The position numbers were made by a program, and so were the translations under genes. Positions 17,468-26,118 of a stretch of 64,000 bases of DNA are shown here, piece by piece. The notes below the pieces were generated by a model. The model had not been told where the DNA came from, ran no database searches, and saw nothing but the letters and a program-made list of their open reading frames with translations. Each line of letters starts with the position of its first letter. Positions within the stretch are counted from its first letter, which is position 1. Source of the DNA: Rhodanobacteraceae bacterium (GTDB taxonomy: Bacteria; Pseudomonadota; Gammaproteobacteria; Xanthomonadales; SZUA-5); contig JACKOW010000005.1 in NCBI GenBank assembly GCA_024234055.1, forward strand, positions 1 to 64,000. Direction: 5' to 3'.

Positions 17468-17572
17468 TGCGAGGGCACGAGGGCGCGAGGGCACGAGGGC
17501 ACGCGAGAGCGGAGCGCGCTTCGCTTTGGCTGTTCGCGTGCCCTCGTGCCCTCTCGCCCTCGTGCCCTCGCA
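17468..17572. repeat. Near-perfect 39 bp inverted repeat (GAGGGCAC array)
   Basis: The left arm 17468-17506 and right arm 17534-17572 match as inverted repeats at 38 of 39 positions. Each is made of degenerate GAGGGCACGAGGGC units; the loop is 27 bases. It begins just after the MoxR-type stop and ends 22 bp before the next start. In RNA it would be an extremely stable stem, able to terminate transcription or to set the ratio of the two products. Confidence 0.9.
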
Positions 17573-17594
17573 GGATGTGCCCTCGGCGGCAGCC

Positions 17595-18590
17595 ATGCCC
17601 CTGACCCCCGCCTTCACCGACGTCCTGCGCGGCGGTCGCTCCGAGTTCAACCGGCGCTTTGCGCTGGCGCAACAGCGCTATCCGGGGCTGGACGCAGCCG
17701 CGTTTTCGGCGCTGCTCGAGGGTTCGGTGAATGCCATTGTCGAGCGTGTCGTGCGTATCGATACCGGCGCGGTTCCGGCTCTGGTAGACACCCTCTACGA
17801 CACTTCGCTGGCGCTGCTGGGCCAGCGCTGGATCGGCCCCGGCGGGCGGGCGCCGAGCGTGGTCAGTGGCTGGGAACTGCTGGCCGAACATGCACCGGCC
17901 CTGCTGGCGCAACAGCCGCAGGCGCTGATCATCTCGACCGCCAATGCGCTGAGCCACTGGTCGGCGCACGGCGGCGGCGATGACTGGCTGCTGACACTGG
18001 CCGAACTGGCAAGCCGCGCCCGCAACCCTGACGATCTGCTGCGCGCCGGACAGGTGGCTGCCTGGCGCCATGGTCTGGCGCACTATCGATCGAGTGCGCT
18101 GGAGCGGGCGCGCAGTCTGGATCGCGAGTTGCTCGCCCTGGCCCTGGGCGTGGTGCCGGAGAACTGGCATGAAAGCATGCTGGTGCGGCTGCATGCCGAA
18201 CGCTGGTATCGGCCGGACCGACCGGATGTCGGCGCTGCGCCCAGAGTCGTCGGCCAGGTCGGCGCCTTCGTCGGCTTCGGCGGACGCTTTGAAGAACCGC
18301 CGCTGGCCGGCGAAATTGGTGGCGAACTGCTGCTCGATTCGGGCAGCGCCCGCTTCAGTCTTTACGCCGATGCCTACGGCGCCAATGTCCAGGCCCACGG
18401 CGACGGTCAATTGCTCGCGGCACAGCGCTTGCCCAAAGGCTGGCGTATCGACGGCGGCACGCTGACCGGCCCCGACTGCGCCTTCGCCTTCGAAGAGCGC
18501 GGCGCCATCACCAGCGCCGCCCATACCGCCGACACGCTGGTGGTCACCCATGCCTGGTCGCATGCGGCGACCTTGATCGCCTTGGCGTGA
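17595..18590 (+). CDS. Unrecognised protein between MoxR ATPase and VWA genes
   Basis: A 331-residue protein with no domain I recognise. The first two thirds are helical (FNRRFALAQQRYPGLDAAAF, TLYDTSLALLGQRW, WELLAEHAPALLAQQ, DDWLLTLAELASRARNPDDL). The last third is predicted beta-rich (GGRFEEPPLAGEIGGELLL, FSLYADAYGANVQAHGDG). There is no signal peptide or membrane helix. ATG 17595 is preferred over in-frame codons upstream, which lie in the repeat hairpin. Its position suggests a third component, perhaps adaptor or substrate, of the MoxR-VWA set. Confidence 0.7.
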   Translation: MPLTPAFTDVLRGGRSEFNRRFALAQQRYPGLDAAAFSALLEGSVNAIVERVVRIDTGAVPALVDTLYDTSLALLGQRWIGPGGRAPSVVSGWELLAEHAPALLAQQPQALIISTANALSHWSAHGGGDDWLLTLAELASRARNPDDLLRAGQVAAWRHGLAHYRSSALERARSLDRELLALALGVVPENWHESMLVRLHAERWYRPDRPDVGAAPRVVGQVGAFVGFGGRFEEPPLAGEIGGELLLDSGSARFSLYADAYGANVQAHGDGQLLAAQRLPKGWRIDGGTLTGPDCAFAFEERGAITSAAHTADTLVVTHAWSHAATLIALA

Positions 18591-18595
18591 GTGGA

Positions 18596-18845
18596 GCGGG
18601 GAAAGGGGAAATGGAAAAAGGAAAAGGGAGGAGCAGGAACGCGGCGCGTCAAGCAGCAACGCGCCTCACTGTGGGAGCGGGCTCTGCCCGCGATCGCTCT
18701 CGGTCTGGTCGAACACGCTTCGTGCTGGACGGCTCTCTGGCCGGGTCTTGTTGTGAGTCATCTTTATCGGTCCGGCCTCGCCTTCCAGCCATGACCTGGC
18801 GTCATTGCGAAAGGGAGCGATCGCGGGCGAAGCCCGCTCCCACAG
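18596..18845. repeat. Purine tract plus inverted REP-like pair
   Basis: A polypurine run of GGGGAAA/GGAAAA blocks (18596-18637) directly follows a stop codon, as after putA. A REP-like element at 18671-18697 (GTGGGAGCGGGCTCTGCCCG) is paired with its inverse at 18817-18845. The spacer holds no gene, and the downstream GTG start begins 43 bp later. Confidence 0.8.
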
Positions 18846-18887
18846 AGAATCCCGCCCGGCATTTCGCCTTGCAGTCGCGACTTTCCC

Positions 18888-20789
18888 GTGTCCAAGCCTG
18901 AGACCCGGCCACTGGCCGAACGCTGGTCTGCCGCCTTCCCCGACGCGCTGGCGGCCTGGAGCCCTTACACCCGGCTGAAGGCGCCACTGCTGCTGGACAC
19001 CTCCAAGGCTGCGGCCGCCGAGGGTCTGACCGGCAGCTTTGCGATGATCCGGCTGGTGGACCAGACCGTGGTCATCGATCTGCAGCAGGTGCGTGAGCTC
19101 GGCATCGAGAACTATGCAGTCGAGGTGCTGGCGCACGAGATCGGTCATCACGTCTACGCGCCGGCCTCGATCACCGATCACACCCGCTCGCTGGCGCGGA
19201 TGTTGCCGGCGCTGCCGACGGTGACCCAGCACGCGCCGATGATCGCCAATCTCTACACCGATCTGCTGATCAACGATCGGTTGATGCGCAGCGCCGGGCT
19301 GCGCATGCCCGAGCTGATGCAGGCTGTGGTGCGGGGCAATCAGCGCGGAGAACCCAGCAAGCTCTGGATCCTGTATCTGCGCATCTATGAGCTGCTCTGG
19401 GGCATGGAGCGCGGCAGCCTCTGCGGCAAGGCGCTGCCGCCGCGGGAGCCGCGCCGCCCGGCTGCCGTTGCCGGATCCCACAGCGGCCAGGCTTCGGCCA
19501 GGATTGCCCAGGACAACGCCGCCGACGCAGCCAGCGCGGACACGCTCGACATCGAAGTCGATGCCCGTCTGGCTTCGCGTCTGGTGCGTCACCACGCCCG
19601 CCACTGGCTGGCCGGCGTGGGTCGTTTCGCCGTGCTGGTGCTGCCCTATCTGATCGAGGATGCCAAGGCCGGCGAGCGCCTGCAGACGCTGATGGACACC
19701 AAGGACGCCGGTCGCGGCGGTCAGCCAGAGGGCATGACTGACATGGACCCTGAAGAATTCGAGGACATCCGGCACCCGGGCGCCGACGACGCGCTGGCCG
19801 ACGATGCCCCGGTCGAGGACGACCCCGGCAAGACCGGCAAGCCCGGCCAGAGCAAAGCCAAGTCCGGCACCGGGCAGGCCCGCGATCCCTTCCAGTACGG
19901 CGAACTGCTGCGACTCGCCGGCCTGACCCTGGACGCCCAGGATGCCGCCATTCGCTATTACGGCGAACGCGCTCGGCCTTATCTGGTGCCCTTCCCCAGC
20001 CTGCCGGCGCAGCACAGCGAGGATCCCCTGCCCGAGGGCCTGGACCCCTGGGAAGCAGGCGATCCCATTGATCAGATCGACTGGCGCGAGAGCCTGGTAC
20101 TGAGTCCGGTACCGATCCCGGGGCTGACCACGGTGCAGCGCCGCTATGGCACCCAACCGGGATTCGACAGCGCCACGCGGCCACTCGATCTGGACGTCTA
20201 TGTCGACAGTTCCGGATCGATGCCCGATCCGCGTCGGCAGTTGTCCTGGCCTGCGCTGGCCGGCGCCGTGATCTGTCTGTCAGCCCTGCGCGCCGGTGCG
20301 GCGGTGCAGGTCACGCTCTGGGCCAGCCGCCGCGAAGTCACCAGCACCAAGGGCTTTGTGCGTTCGGCCGAGGACTGCCTGCGGGTGCTCACCGGTTATT
20401 ACGGCGGCGGCACCCAGTTCCCGCTGCCGACGTTGCGCGAGACCCATGCTGGCCGGGTGAAACTGAGACATCCCACGCACATCCTGGTGGTCTCCGACGA
20501 CGGTGCCTCGACCATGTTCGATTCGCCCGACGAACGCGGCACGCCGGGTATCGAAGTCTGTGCCAGGGCGCTGAAGCAGGCAGCCGGCGGCGGCACACTG
20601 GCGCTGAACATCCCCGCCGACTGGGATCGCGCCAAGACCCGCAACAACTGGCAAGCTGGCGCCTTCGGCTGGCTGGCCCGCGCCCGCGAGGAACAGGGCT
20701 GGCTGATCAGCCCGGTAGCGACGCTCCCCGATCTGCTCGGCTTCGCCCAGGCCTTTGCGCGCCGGCATTATGGGCCCGCTGAGGGCTAA
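18888..20789 (+). CDS. Predicted zincin metallopeptidase with C-terminal VWA-like domain
   Basis: A 633-residue soluble protein starting at GTG. Near the N-terminus is the zinc-peptidase motif HEIGH (83-87) in AHEIGHHVYAP. The middle (about 280-330) is acidic and low-complexity. The C-terminal VWA-like domain has a MIDAS motif DSSGS at 440-444 and a conserved GGGTQFP loop. The architecture is that of the putative metallopeptidase / VWA-like (DUF2201) proteins. VWA partners of MoxR ATPases pass remodelling force to a client; here the same chain may also cleave it. Neither client nor cellular process can be inferred. Confidence 0.75.
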   Translation: MSKPETRPLAERWSAAFPDALAAWSPYTRLKAPLLLDTSKAAAAEGLTGSFAMIRLVDQTVVIDLQQVRELGIENYAVEVLAHEIGHHVYAPASITDHTRSLARMLPALPTVTQHAPMIANLYTDLLINDRLMRSAGLRMPELMQAVVRGNQRGEPSKLWILYLRIYELLWGMERGSLCGKALPPREPRRPAAVAGSHSGQASARIAQDNAADAASADTLDIEVDARLASRLVRHHARHWLAGVGRFAVLVLPYLIEDAKAGERLQTLMDTKDAGRGGQPEGMTDMDPEEFEDIRHPGADDALADDAPVEDDPGKTGKPGQSKAKSGTGQARDPFQYGELLRLAGLTLDAQDAAIRYYGERARPYLVPFPSLPAQHSEDPLPEGLDPWEAGDPIDQIDWRESLVLSPVPIPGLTTVQRRYGTQPGFDSATRPLDLDVYVDSSGSMPDPRRQLSWPALAGAVICLSALRAGAAVQVTLWASRREVTSTKGFVRSAEDCLRVLTGYYGGGTQFPLPTLRETHAGRVKLRHPTHILVVSDDGASTMFDSPDERGTPGIEVCARALKQAAGGGTLALNIPADWDRAKTRNNWQAGAFGWLARAREEQGWLISPVATLPDLLGFAQAFARRHYGPAEG

Positions 20790-21003
20790 CAGAACGATGA
20801 CTGCATCCTGATCCAGGGCCTTGGGTTGGGGTCGGCGTTGCAGTGCCCGAGAATCCTGGCTCGCTGATGGCCTCAGATTGGCCTCACATCCGTTAGTCAC
20901 TGTGCGCGTAGACTGACGCCACGATGACGCTGCACGATGCCCGCGGATGGCTTGCCGCGTGCGAGCTTGTGGTGATCTTTGGCCTGTAGACAGAGGACCT
21001 CCA

Positions 21004-24000
21004 ATGCCCAGATTTCTCAAGTCCATCAGCTTGCTGATCGGGCTGGCTTGCGCCTGTGCGCAGCTGTCCGCCCAGACTCTCACCGATGCCAGCGCTTCGC
21101 GTCTGCTACGGCAGGCAGAGCAGATTGCCGAACGTGGTGCCGACCGCCCCGGAACGAAAGCCGAGATCGATCGTCAGCTGACCGAAATTGCCAGGCTGCA
21201 ATTGGCGGCCGAGCGTGGCGAGATCAAGCTCAACCCGGTCAGTCAGCAGCGCCTGCAGATGGCCACCGAGATGCTGGAAGCGGTCCCGGCGGCGGTGACG
21301 GTGGACCCGCGCGCGCCCTCGGCGCTAACCACGATTTCGGGGACGGTCACGGCAGCGGCCGGCGGCGCACCGCTGCAGAATGTGCTGGTGCGCGCCTTCG
21401 AATTCAGCCTGGGTATCTCGGTGGGCGGTTCTGGTGTGGTGTCTGCAGCCAATACCGATGCCAGTGGCAACTACACACTGACCTTGCCGCCCGGGAACTA
21501 CGTGGTTCGCGCGCAGGGGTCGAGCGCCACCCTGCCGGCCTCCGGCACTGGCTACAGGATCAAGGTCTACGACGGACTGGATTGCGACAACGGCTTCGAT
21601 TGTCCAGGCTATTTCGGCACTGTGATTCCGCTGTTGACCGGCACGCCGGTGACCGGCATCGATTTCCAGTTGTCCGTCGGAGCGGGCATCAGTGGCGTGG
21701 TTCGGCGAGCCAGCGACAGCACGCCGGTCACTGACGGCTACGTCCGCGCCGTGCGCCTGGATGGCAACACCAGTGGCACTTCCGTCATTGCCGTGGATGG
21801 CAGCTATGCGATCACCGGCCTTCCGCCCGGCACCTACCGGGTCTATGCCGAAGCCTACGCGCCCACTGGCCTGATCGGTGCGGCGCTGGGGAACGTGCCC
21901 TGCAACGCGGATGACTGCCCCTTTGTTCCGTCCACCCTGGTGACCGTCGCAGCAGGAGCCAGTGTCGGTGCCACCAATCTGGCACTGGAAACTGCCGCCT
22001 CGCTGAGTGGCAATGTCAACGACAGCGCCAGCGCTGTGGTGCCCTTTGCCCAGATCGCACTGTATTCGGACGATCGCTACACGATCACCTACGCCCAGGC
22101 CGATGCCAGCGGCAACTTCAGCTTCCCCGCGCTCCGCGCCGGCACCTACCGTCTGCTGGCTGGGCCGGCCAGCACCGATCCGGTGAGCTTTCTGCCGATC
22201 TCCAGCACGCATGGCCAGGTCGCCTTCCCCAGCAGCTACTGCCCGGGAGCGATCTGCGAGCCCCTGAGTGCCAGTGCACCGATCACCGTTGTCGCCGGCA
22301 CCCCCCAGACACTGCCCCAAATTACGCTGCCGATCCTCGGCACCATCAGCGGCCAAGTGCTGGAAAGCGGTACCGGCACGCCCCTTCAGGATGTCTCCAT
22401 CGGCGTTTACAACAGCGCCCTGGGCGGCGTGGGCGCGGGCTACACCGACGCCGGCGGCAACTACACGATCCGCGGCATCCCGCCAGGTGTGTACTACGTC
22501 AGCGCCGATGCCCGGAGCGCCAACTATGTGCTCACCTACAATGGCAATGTGGTGTGCCCGAGCTTGGGATGTGACGAATTCGGCACGCCGGTCACGATCA
22601 CCGCGGCCGGCCCCGGCAGCAGCGCCACGGTCAATTTCAGTCTGCAACGTGGCGGCAGCATCACCGGCACCATCACCGATGGACTGACTGGCGCACCGGC
22701 CTTGCGCAATCGCATGCGCATCGAGCTGTTCAATGGCAACAGCACCTACGCCCAGGCAGCCTTCCTGAACTGCACGCCGCCGACCACATCGACACCCGTC
22801 GCCTGTTCGTACACGGCCACCGGGCTGGCACCGGGTATCTACAAGGGCGTTTTTGCCAGCACCTCGGCGATCGGTTTTGTAGACACCGCCTTCGGCGGCA
22901 CGCCCTGTCCGCGCGGCGGCTGCGATCAATCGGTGTTGCCACCACTGTTCGCCACCACCGGCAGCACCTTGTCCACGATCGACGTGATCATGCCGCGCGG
23001 CGCGCTGGTTCGCGGTACGGTCAGCGACGCCGGCAATCCACCCGATTGCCGCGCCTATGACCCCGCGACGGGCCTGGGGGGCTGCGGCGGCATTGGCTTC
23101 AACAACACCCTCGACAACTATGCCGGTTTCGCTCAAGTGGATCGCGCCGGCAACTACTATTCGCGCACCGGCTTCACCGCGGGCACGACGCTGTATGCGG
23201 CCACCTTCCTGCTGCGCAACAACTTCAGCTACGGCTTTGGCTATGTCGATCAGGCTTACAACGGCCTGAGCTGCCCCTATGGCAGCTGCGGCATCACCAC
23301 CGGCACCGGCTTCACGGTGACCGGCGTCGATACCACCGGCATCGACTTCGCGCTGGTCAAGGGAGGCAGCATCTCGGGGCAGGTCTCGGCCAGCAGCGGC
23401 GGGACTCCCATCGCTGGCGTCGACATCAAGGTCTACGACAGCGCCGGGCGGCTCTCCGGCGTGGCCAAGAGCGTGGTCGGCGGCAGCTACCAGGTGTATG
23501 GGCTGTCGCCCGGCAGCTACTTCGTCACCACCACCAATGCGCTGGGCTATCTGGACGAGGCCTACAACAACATCGTCTGCGACCCCTTCTGCAACCCGCT
23601 CGACGGAACTGCCGTGGTAGTGTCCGGCTCGGCGACCACCGCCAACATCGACTTCGCGCTGGATCTCTCGGCCACGCTGCAAGGCACGGTCAGGCTGGGT
23701 GCAGCGCCCGCCGCCAATGTGCCGGTCGAACTCTACGGCGCCATCGGCAACCTGCTCCGCACCAGTTCGTCCGACGCCGCTGGCCTGTACACCTTCTCGG
23801 GCTTGCCGGCCGGTCGCTACTACGTGCGCACCCGTGACACCCTGGGCCGTGCCGATGATCTGTTCAGCGCACAATCCTGCGTGGGCAACGCCTGTCAGGT
23901 GCGCCTGGGCACTCCCATCGATCTGGCGCCGCCGACCACCTCATCGTTCACCGCCGATCTGACCCTGGCCACGCCCGCTGCCATCACCGGCACCATCACC

Positions 24001-25878
24001 GCCGCCAGCGGCGGCGCGCCCATCTCCGGCATCACGGTGCAGTTGCTCGCCGCCAGCGGTGCCGTGGCCCTGACCAGCACCAGCAATGGCGCCGGTGTCT
24101 ATCGCTTCGATGGCCTGGCAGCGGGCAGCTACCACATGGTGACCCGCGGATCGACCGGTTTCATCGATCTGGCCTTTCCGTCGACGCCCTGCCCGGCTGC
24201 CTGCAACGGCCTCAACGGCAGCGCGATCCCGCTGACGGCAGGAACCACCCTGAGCGGCCAGAACTTCGTGCTCAACAGCGGCGGCTCGATCAGTGGCACC
24301 GTCAAGTCCGGGCCGGTTGCGCCCATCGTCGGCGCCACGGTGCAGGTCTACAACGGCCTCGGCATTCCGGTGGGGCAGATCTCCACCAACGCCTCCGGCA
24401 ATTACCAGATCGATACGCTGCCCAGCGGCAACTTCTTCGTGCGCACGCAGCAATCGCTCGGCTTTGTCGACCAGGTCTTCAATGCCCTGCCCTGCAGCGG
24501 CTATTGCGATGTGCTGAGCGGCACGGCAGTCCCGGTCAGTTCGGGCCTGGGCACCGGTCTGGTCGATTTCACGCTGACCGGCGGCAGTTCGATCAGCGGT
24601 CGCGTGACCAATGCTGTCGGCGGCGCCGGCATCGCGCTGGCGCGGGTGGTGGCTTTCGATACCGGCGGCTTCATCGCCGGCCAGACGCAAACCAACGCCA
24701 GCGGCGATTACTCGATCGCCGGCTTGCAGCCGGGCACCTACCGCCTGCGCACGGCCAATCTGTCGGGCTTCGTCAATCAGGTGCACAGCGGCATTTCCTG
24801 CACCCCCACGCCCTGCCTGGCGCTGTCCGGTACGCCGATCGTGCTCGGTGCGGCACCGATCACCGGCATCAATTTCGCGCTGACCCCGGGCAGCACCATC
24901 TCCGGCACCGCCGGCGACACCTTCAACAATCCGCTGCCCACCGGCACCGCCTTGTTGCTGGACGCCACCGGCGCCGAAGTCGCGAGCACGCCGATCAGCA
25001 ACGGCGTGTGGGAGTTCAACGGCGTCGCCAATGGCACTTACTACGTGCTGATCCGCAACAGCTCGGGCCTGGTCGATCAGCTCTATGCCAACGTGCCCTG
25101 CCCGGCCGGCGCCTGCAATGTGGCTGCACTGGGCACCCCGATCGTGCTCAGCAGCACGCGCACGCCGGGGGCGGTGAACACCGGGCCGGCCAACATCAAT
25201 CTGCGCCTGCCTACCGGCCAGACCATCGCAGGCACCGTGCGCGATGCCGGCAGCAACGCCCCATTGGCAGGTGTGACCGTGTACTTCTTCAACAGCAGTG
25301 GCGCCGCTGTCGGCCAGGCCATCACCAACGGCGCCGGCCAATATCTCAGCGAAGGCAGCCTGCCCTCGGGCACCTATTACGCGGCCACTGCCAATGGCGT
25401 CAGTCGCGGCGCCGGCAACGGCTACGTCAACCGCCTGTACAACGGCCAGAACTGCCTGCTGGCCTGCAATGTCACCAGCGGCACGGCGATCAATGTCAGC
25501 ACTGCGCCAGTCACCGGCATCGACTTCAACCTGGCCACCGCCGGACTGGGTCTGACCGGCACAGTGCGCGATGGCGCCGGCCAGCCGCTGCAACTGGTCG
25601 GCGTCGACATCTACGACAGCGCCGGGCGTCTGGCCGGCACGGCCACCAGCAATTCGCAAGGCGTGTATGCCGTCAAGGGTCTGCCGGCAGGCAACTACTA
25701 CGCCCGCACCCGCAACAACCTCGGACTTCAGGACCGCCTGTTCGGTGGCGCCGTCTGCGGCAGTGGCTGCAATCCGCTGAGCGGCACGCCGATCGCCGTT
25801 CCGGCATCGGCCCAGATCGGCAATATCGATTTTGTGCTGACCCTGCCTGATCCGGTGTTTGCCAACGGCTTCGAGTAG
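21004..25878 (+). CDS. Large secreted protein with fourteen Cna-B-like Cys-pair repeats
   Basis: A 1624-residue protein. Residues 1-23 are a signal peptide (SISLLIGLACACAQLSAQ), residues 25-100 are helical, and the rest is about 14 repeats of roughly 100 residues. Each repeat has GGxISGTV, then GxYxIxGLPxGxYYVRT, then a short Cys-x(2-6)-Cys segment (CPYGSC, CDPFC, CPAAC, CSGYC) leading into GTPIxV and xGIDFxL. This is the carboxypeptidase-regulatory / Cna-B-like fold, and the paired cysteines probably form a disulfide in each repeat. The chain ends DPVFANGFE. The start is supported by GAGG 9 nt upstream. Probable surface or matrix protein; function unknown. Confidence 0.85.
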   Translation: MPRFLKSISLLIGLACACAQLSAQTLTDASASRLLRQAEQIAERGADRPGTKAEIDRQLTEIARLQLAAERGEIKLNPVSQQRLQMATEMLEAVPAAVTVDPRAPSALTTISGTVTAAAGGAPLQNVLVRAFEFSLGISVGGSGVVSAANTDASGNYTLTLPPGNYVVRAQGSSATLPASGTGYRIKVYDGLDCDNGFDCPGYFGTVIPLLTGTPVTGIDFQLSVGAGISGVVRRASDSTPVTDGYVRAVRLDGNTSGTSVIAVDGSYAITGLPPGTYRVYAEAYAPTGLIGAALGNVPCNADDCPFVPSTLVTVAAGASVGATNLALETAASLSGNVNDSASAVVPFAQIALYSDDRYTITYAQADASGNFSFPALRAGTYRLLAGPASTDPVSFLPISSTHGQVAFPSSYCPGAICEPLSASAPITVVAGTPQTLPQITLPILGTISGQVLESGTGTPLQDVSIGVYNSALGGVGAGYTDAGGNYTIRGIPPGVYYVSADARSANYVLTYNGNVVCPSLGCDEFGTPVTITAAGPGSSATVNFSLQRGGSITGTITDGLTGAPALRNRMRIELFNGNSTYAQAAFLNCTPPTTSTPVACSYTATGLAPGIYKGVFASTSAIGFVDTAFGGTPCPRGGCDQSVLPPLFATTGSTLSTIDVIMPRGALVRGTVSDAGNPPDCRAYDPATGLGGCGGIGFNNTLDNYAGFAQVDRAGNYYSRTGFTAGTTLYAATFLLRNNFSYGFGYVDQAYNGLSCPYGSCGITTGTGFTVTGVDTTGIDFALVKGGSISGQVSASSGGTPIAGVDIKVYDSAGRLSGVAKSVVGGSYQVYGLSPGSYFVTTTNALGYLDEAYNNIVCDPFCNPLDGTAVVVSGSATTANIDFALDLSATLQGTVRLGAAPAANVPVELYGAIGNLLRTSSSDAAGLYTFSGLPAGRYYVRTRDTLGRADDLFSAQSCVGNACQVRLGTPIDLAPPTTSSFTADLTLATPAAITGTITAASGGAPISGITVQLLAASGAVALTSTSNGAGVYRFDGLAAGSYHMVTRGSTGFIDLAFPSTPCPAACNGLNGSAIPLTAGTTLSGQNFVLNSGGSISGTVKSGPVAPIVGATVQVYNGLGIPVGQISTNASGNYQIDTLPSGNFFVRTQQSLGFVDQVFNALPCSGYCDVLSGTAVPVSSGLGTGLVDFTLTGGSSISGRVTNAVGGAGIALARVVAFDTGGFIAGQTQTNASGDYSIAGLQPGTYRLRTANLSGFVNQVHSGISCTPTPCLALSGTPIVLGAAPITGINFALTPGSTISGTAGDTFNNPLPTGTALLLDATGAEVASTPISNGVWEFNGVANGTYYVLIRNSSGLVDQLYANVPCPAGACNVAALGTPIVLSSTRTPGAVNTGPANINLRLPTGQTIAGTVRDAGSNAPLAGVTVYFFNSSGAAVGQAITNGAGQYLSEGSLPSGTYYAATANGVSRGAGNGYVNRLYNGQNCLLACNVTSGTAINVSTAPVTGIDFNLATAGLGLTGTVRDGAGQPLQLVGVDIYDSAGRLAGTATSNSQGVYAVKGLPAGNYYARTRNNLGLQDRLFGGAVCGSGCNPLSGTPIAVPASAQIGNIDFVLTLPDPVFANGFE

Positions 25879-25934
25879 CTGTCCATGCGCTGCGCCCTGG
25901 CCGACCAGGGCGCAGCGCCAGGCGGTGCTCCGGC

Positions 25935-26038
25935 GCGTCACCGCCCGGACAGCGCTGCGCGCAGTTCGGGCTACAAAGCCAAAGCGCTGCTTCGTAGCCC
26001 GTTGTGCGGCGAAGCCGCTCAGCGGGGCTCTGGTCGCG
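25935..26038. repeat. Dispersed GTAGCCCG-type intergenic repeat
   Basis: Two half-modules, GCGTCACCGCCCGGACAGCG through TTCGGGCTAC and GTAGCCCG through GGGGCTCTGGTCGCG, are clearly similar to the element at 44258-44338. There the two halves occur in the opposite order and orientation. No gene is supported in this spacer. Confidence 0.6.
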
Positions 26039-26118
26039 AGATGACCACCCACAGCAAACCGGATTGCACAGCAAGCCTGCGCTATCTTCGACGCTCCAAA
26101 ATCGGGTTGGAGTGAGCG

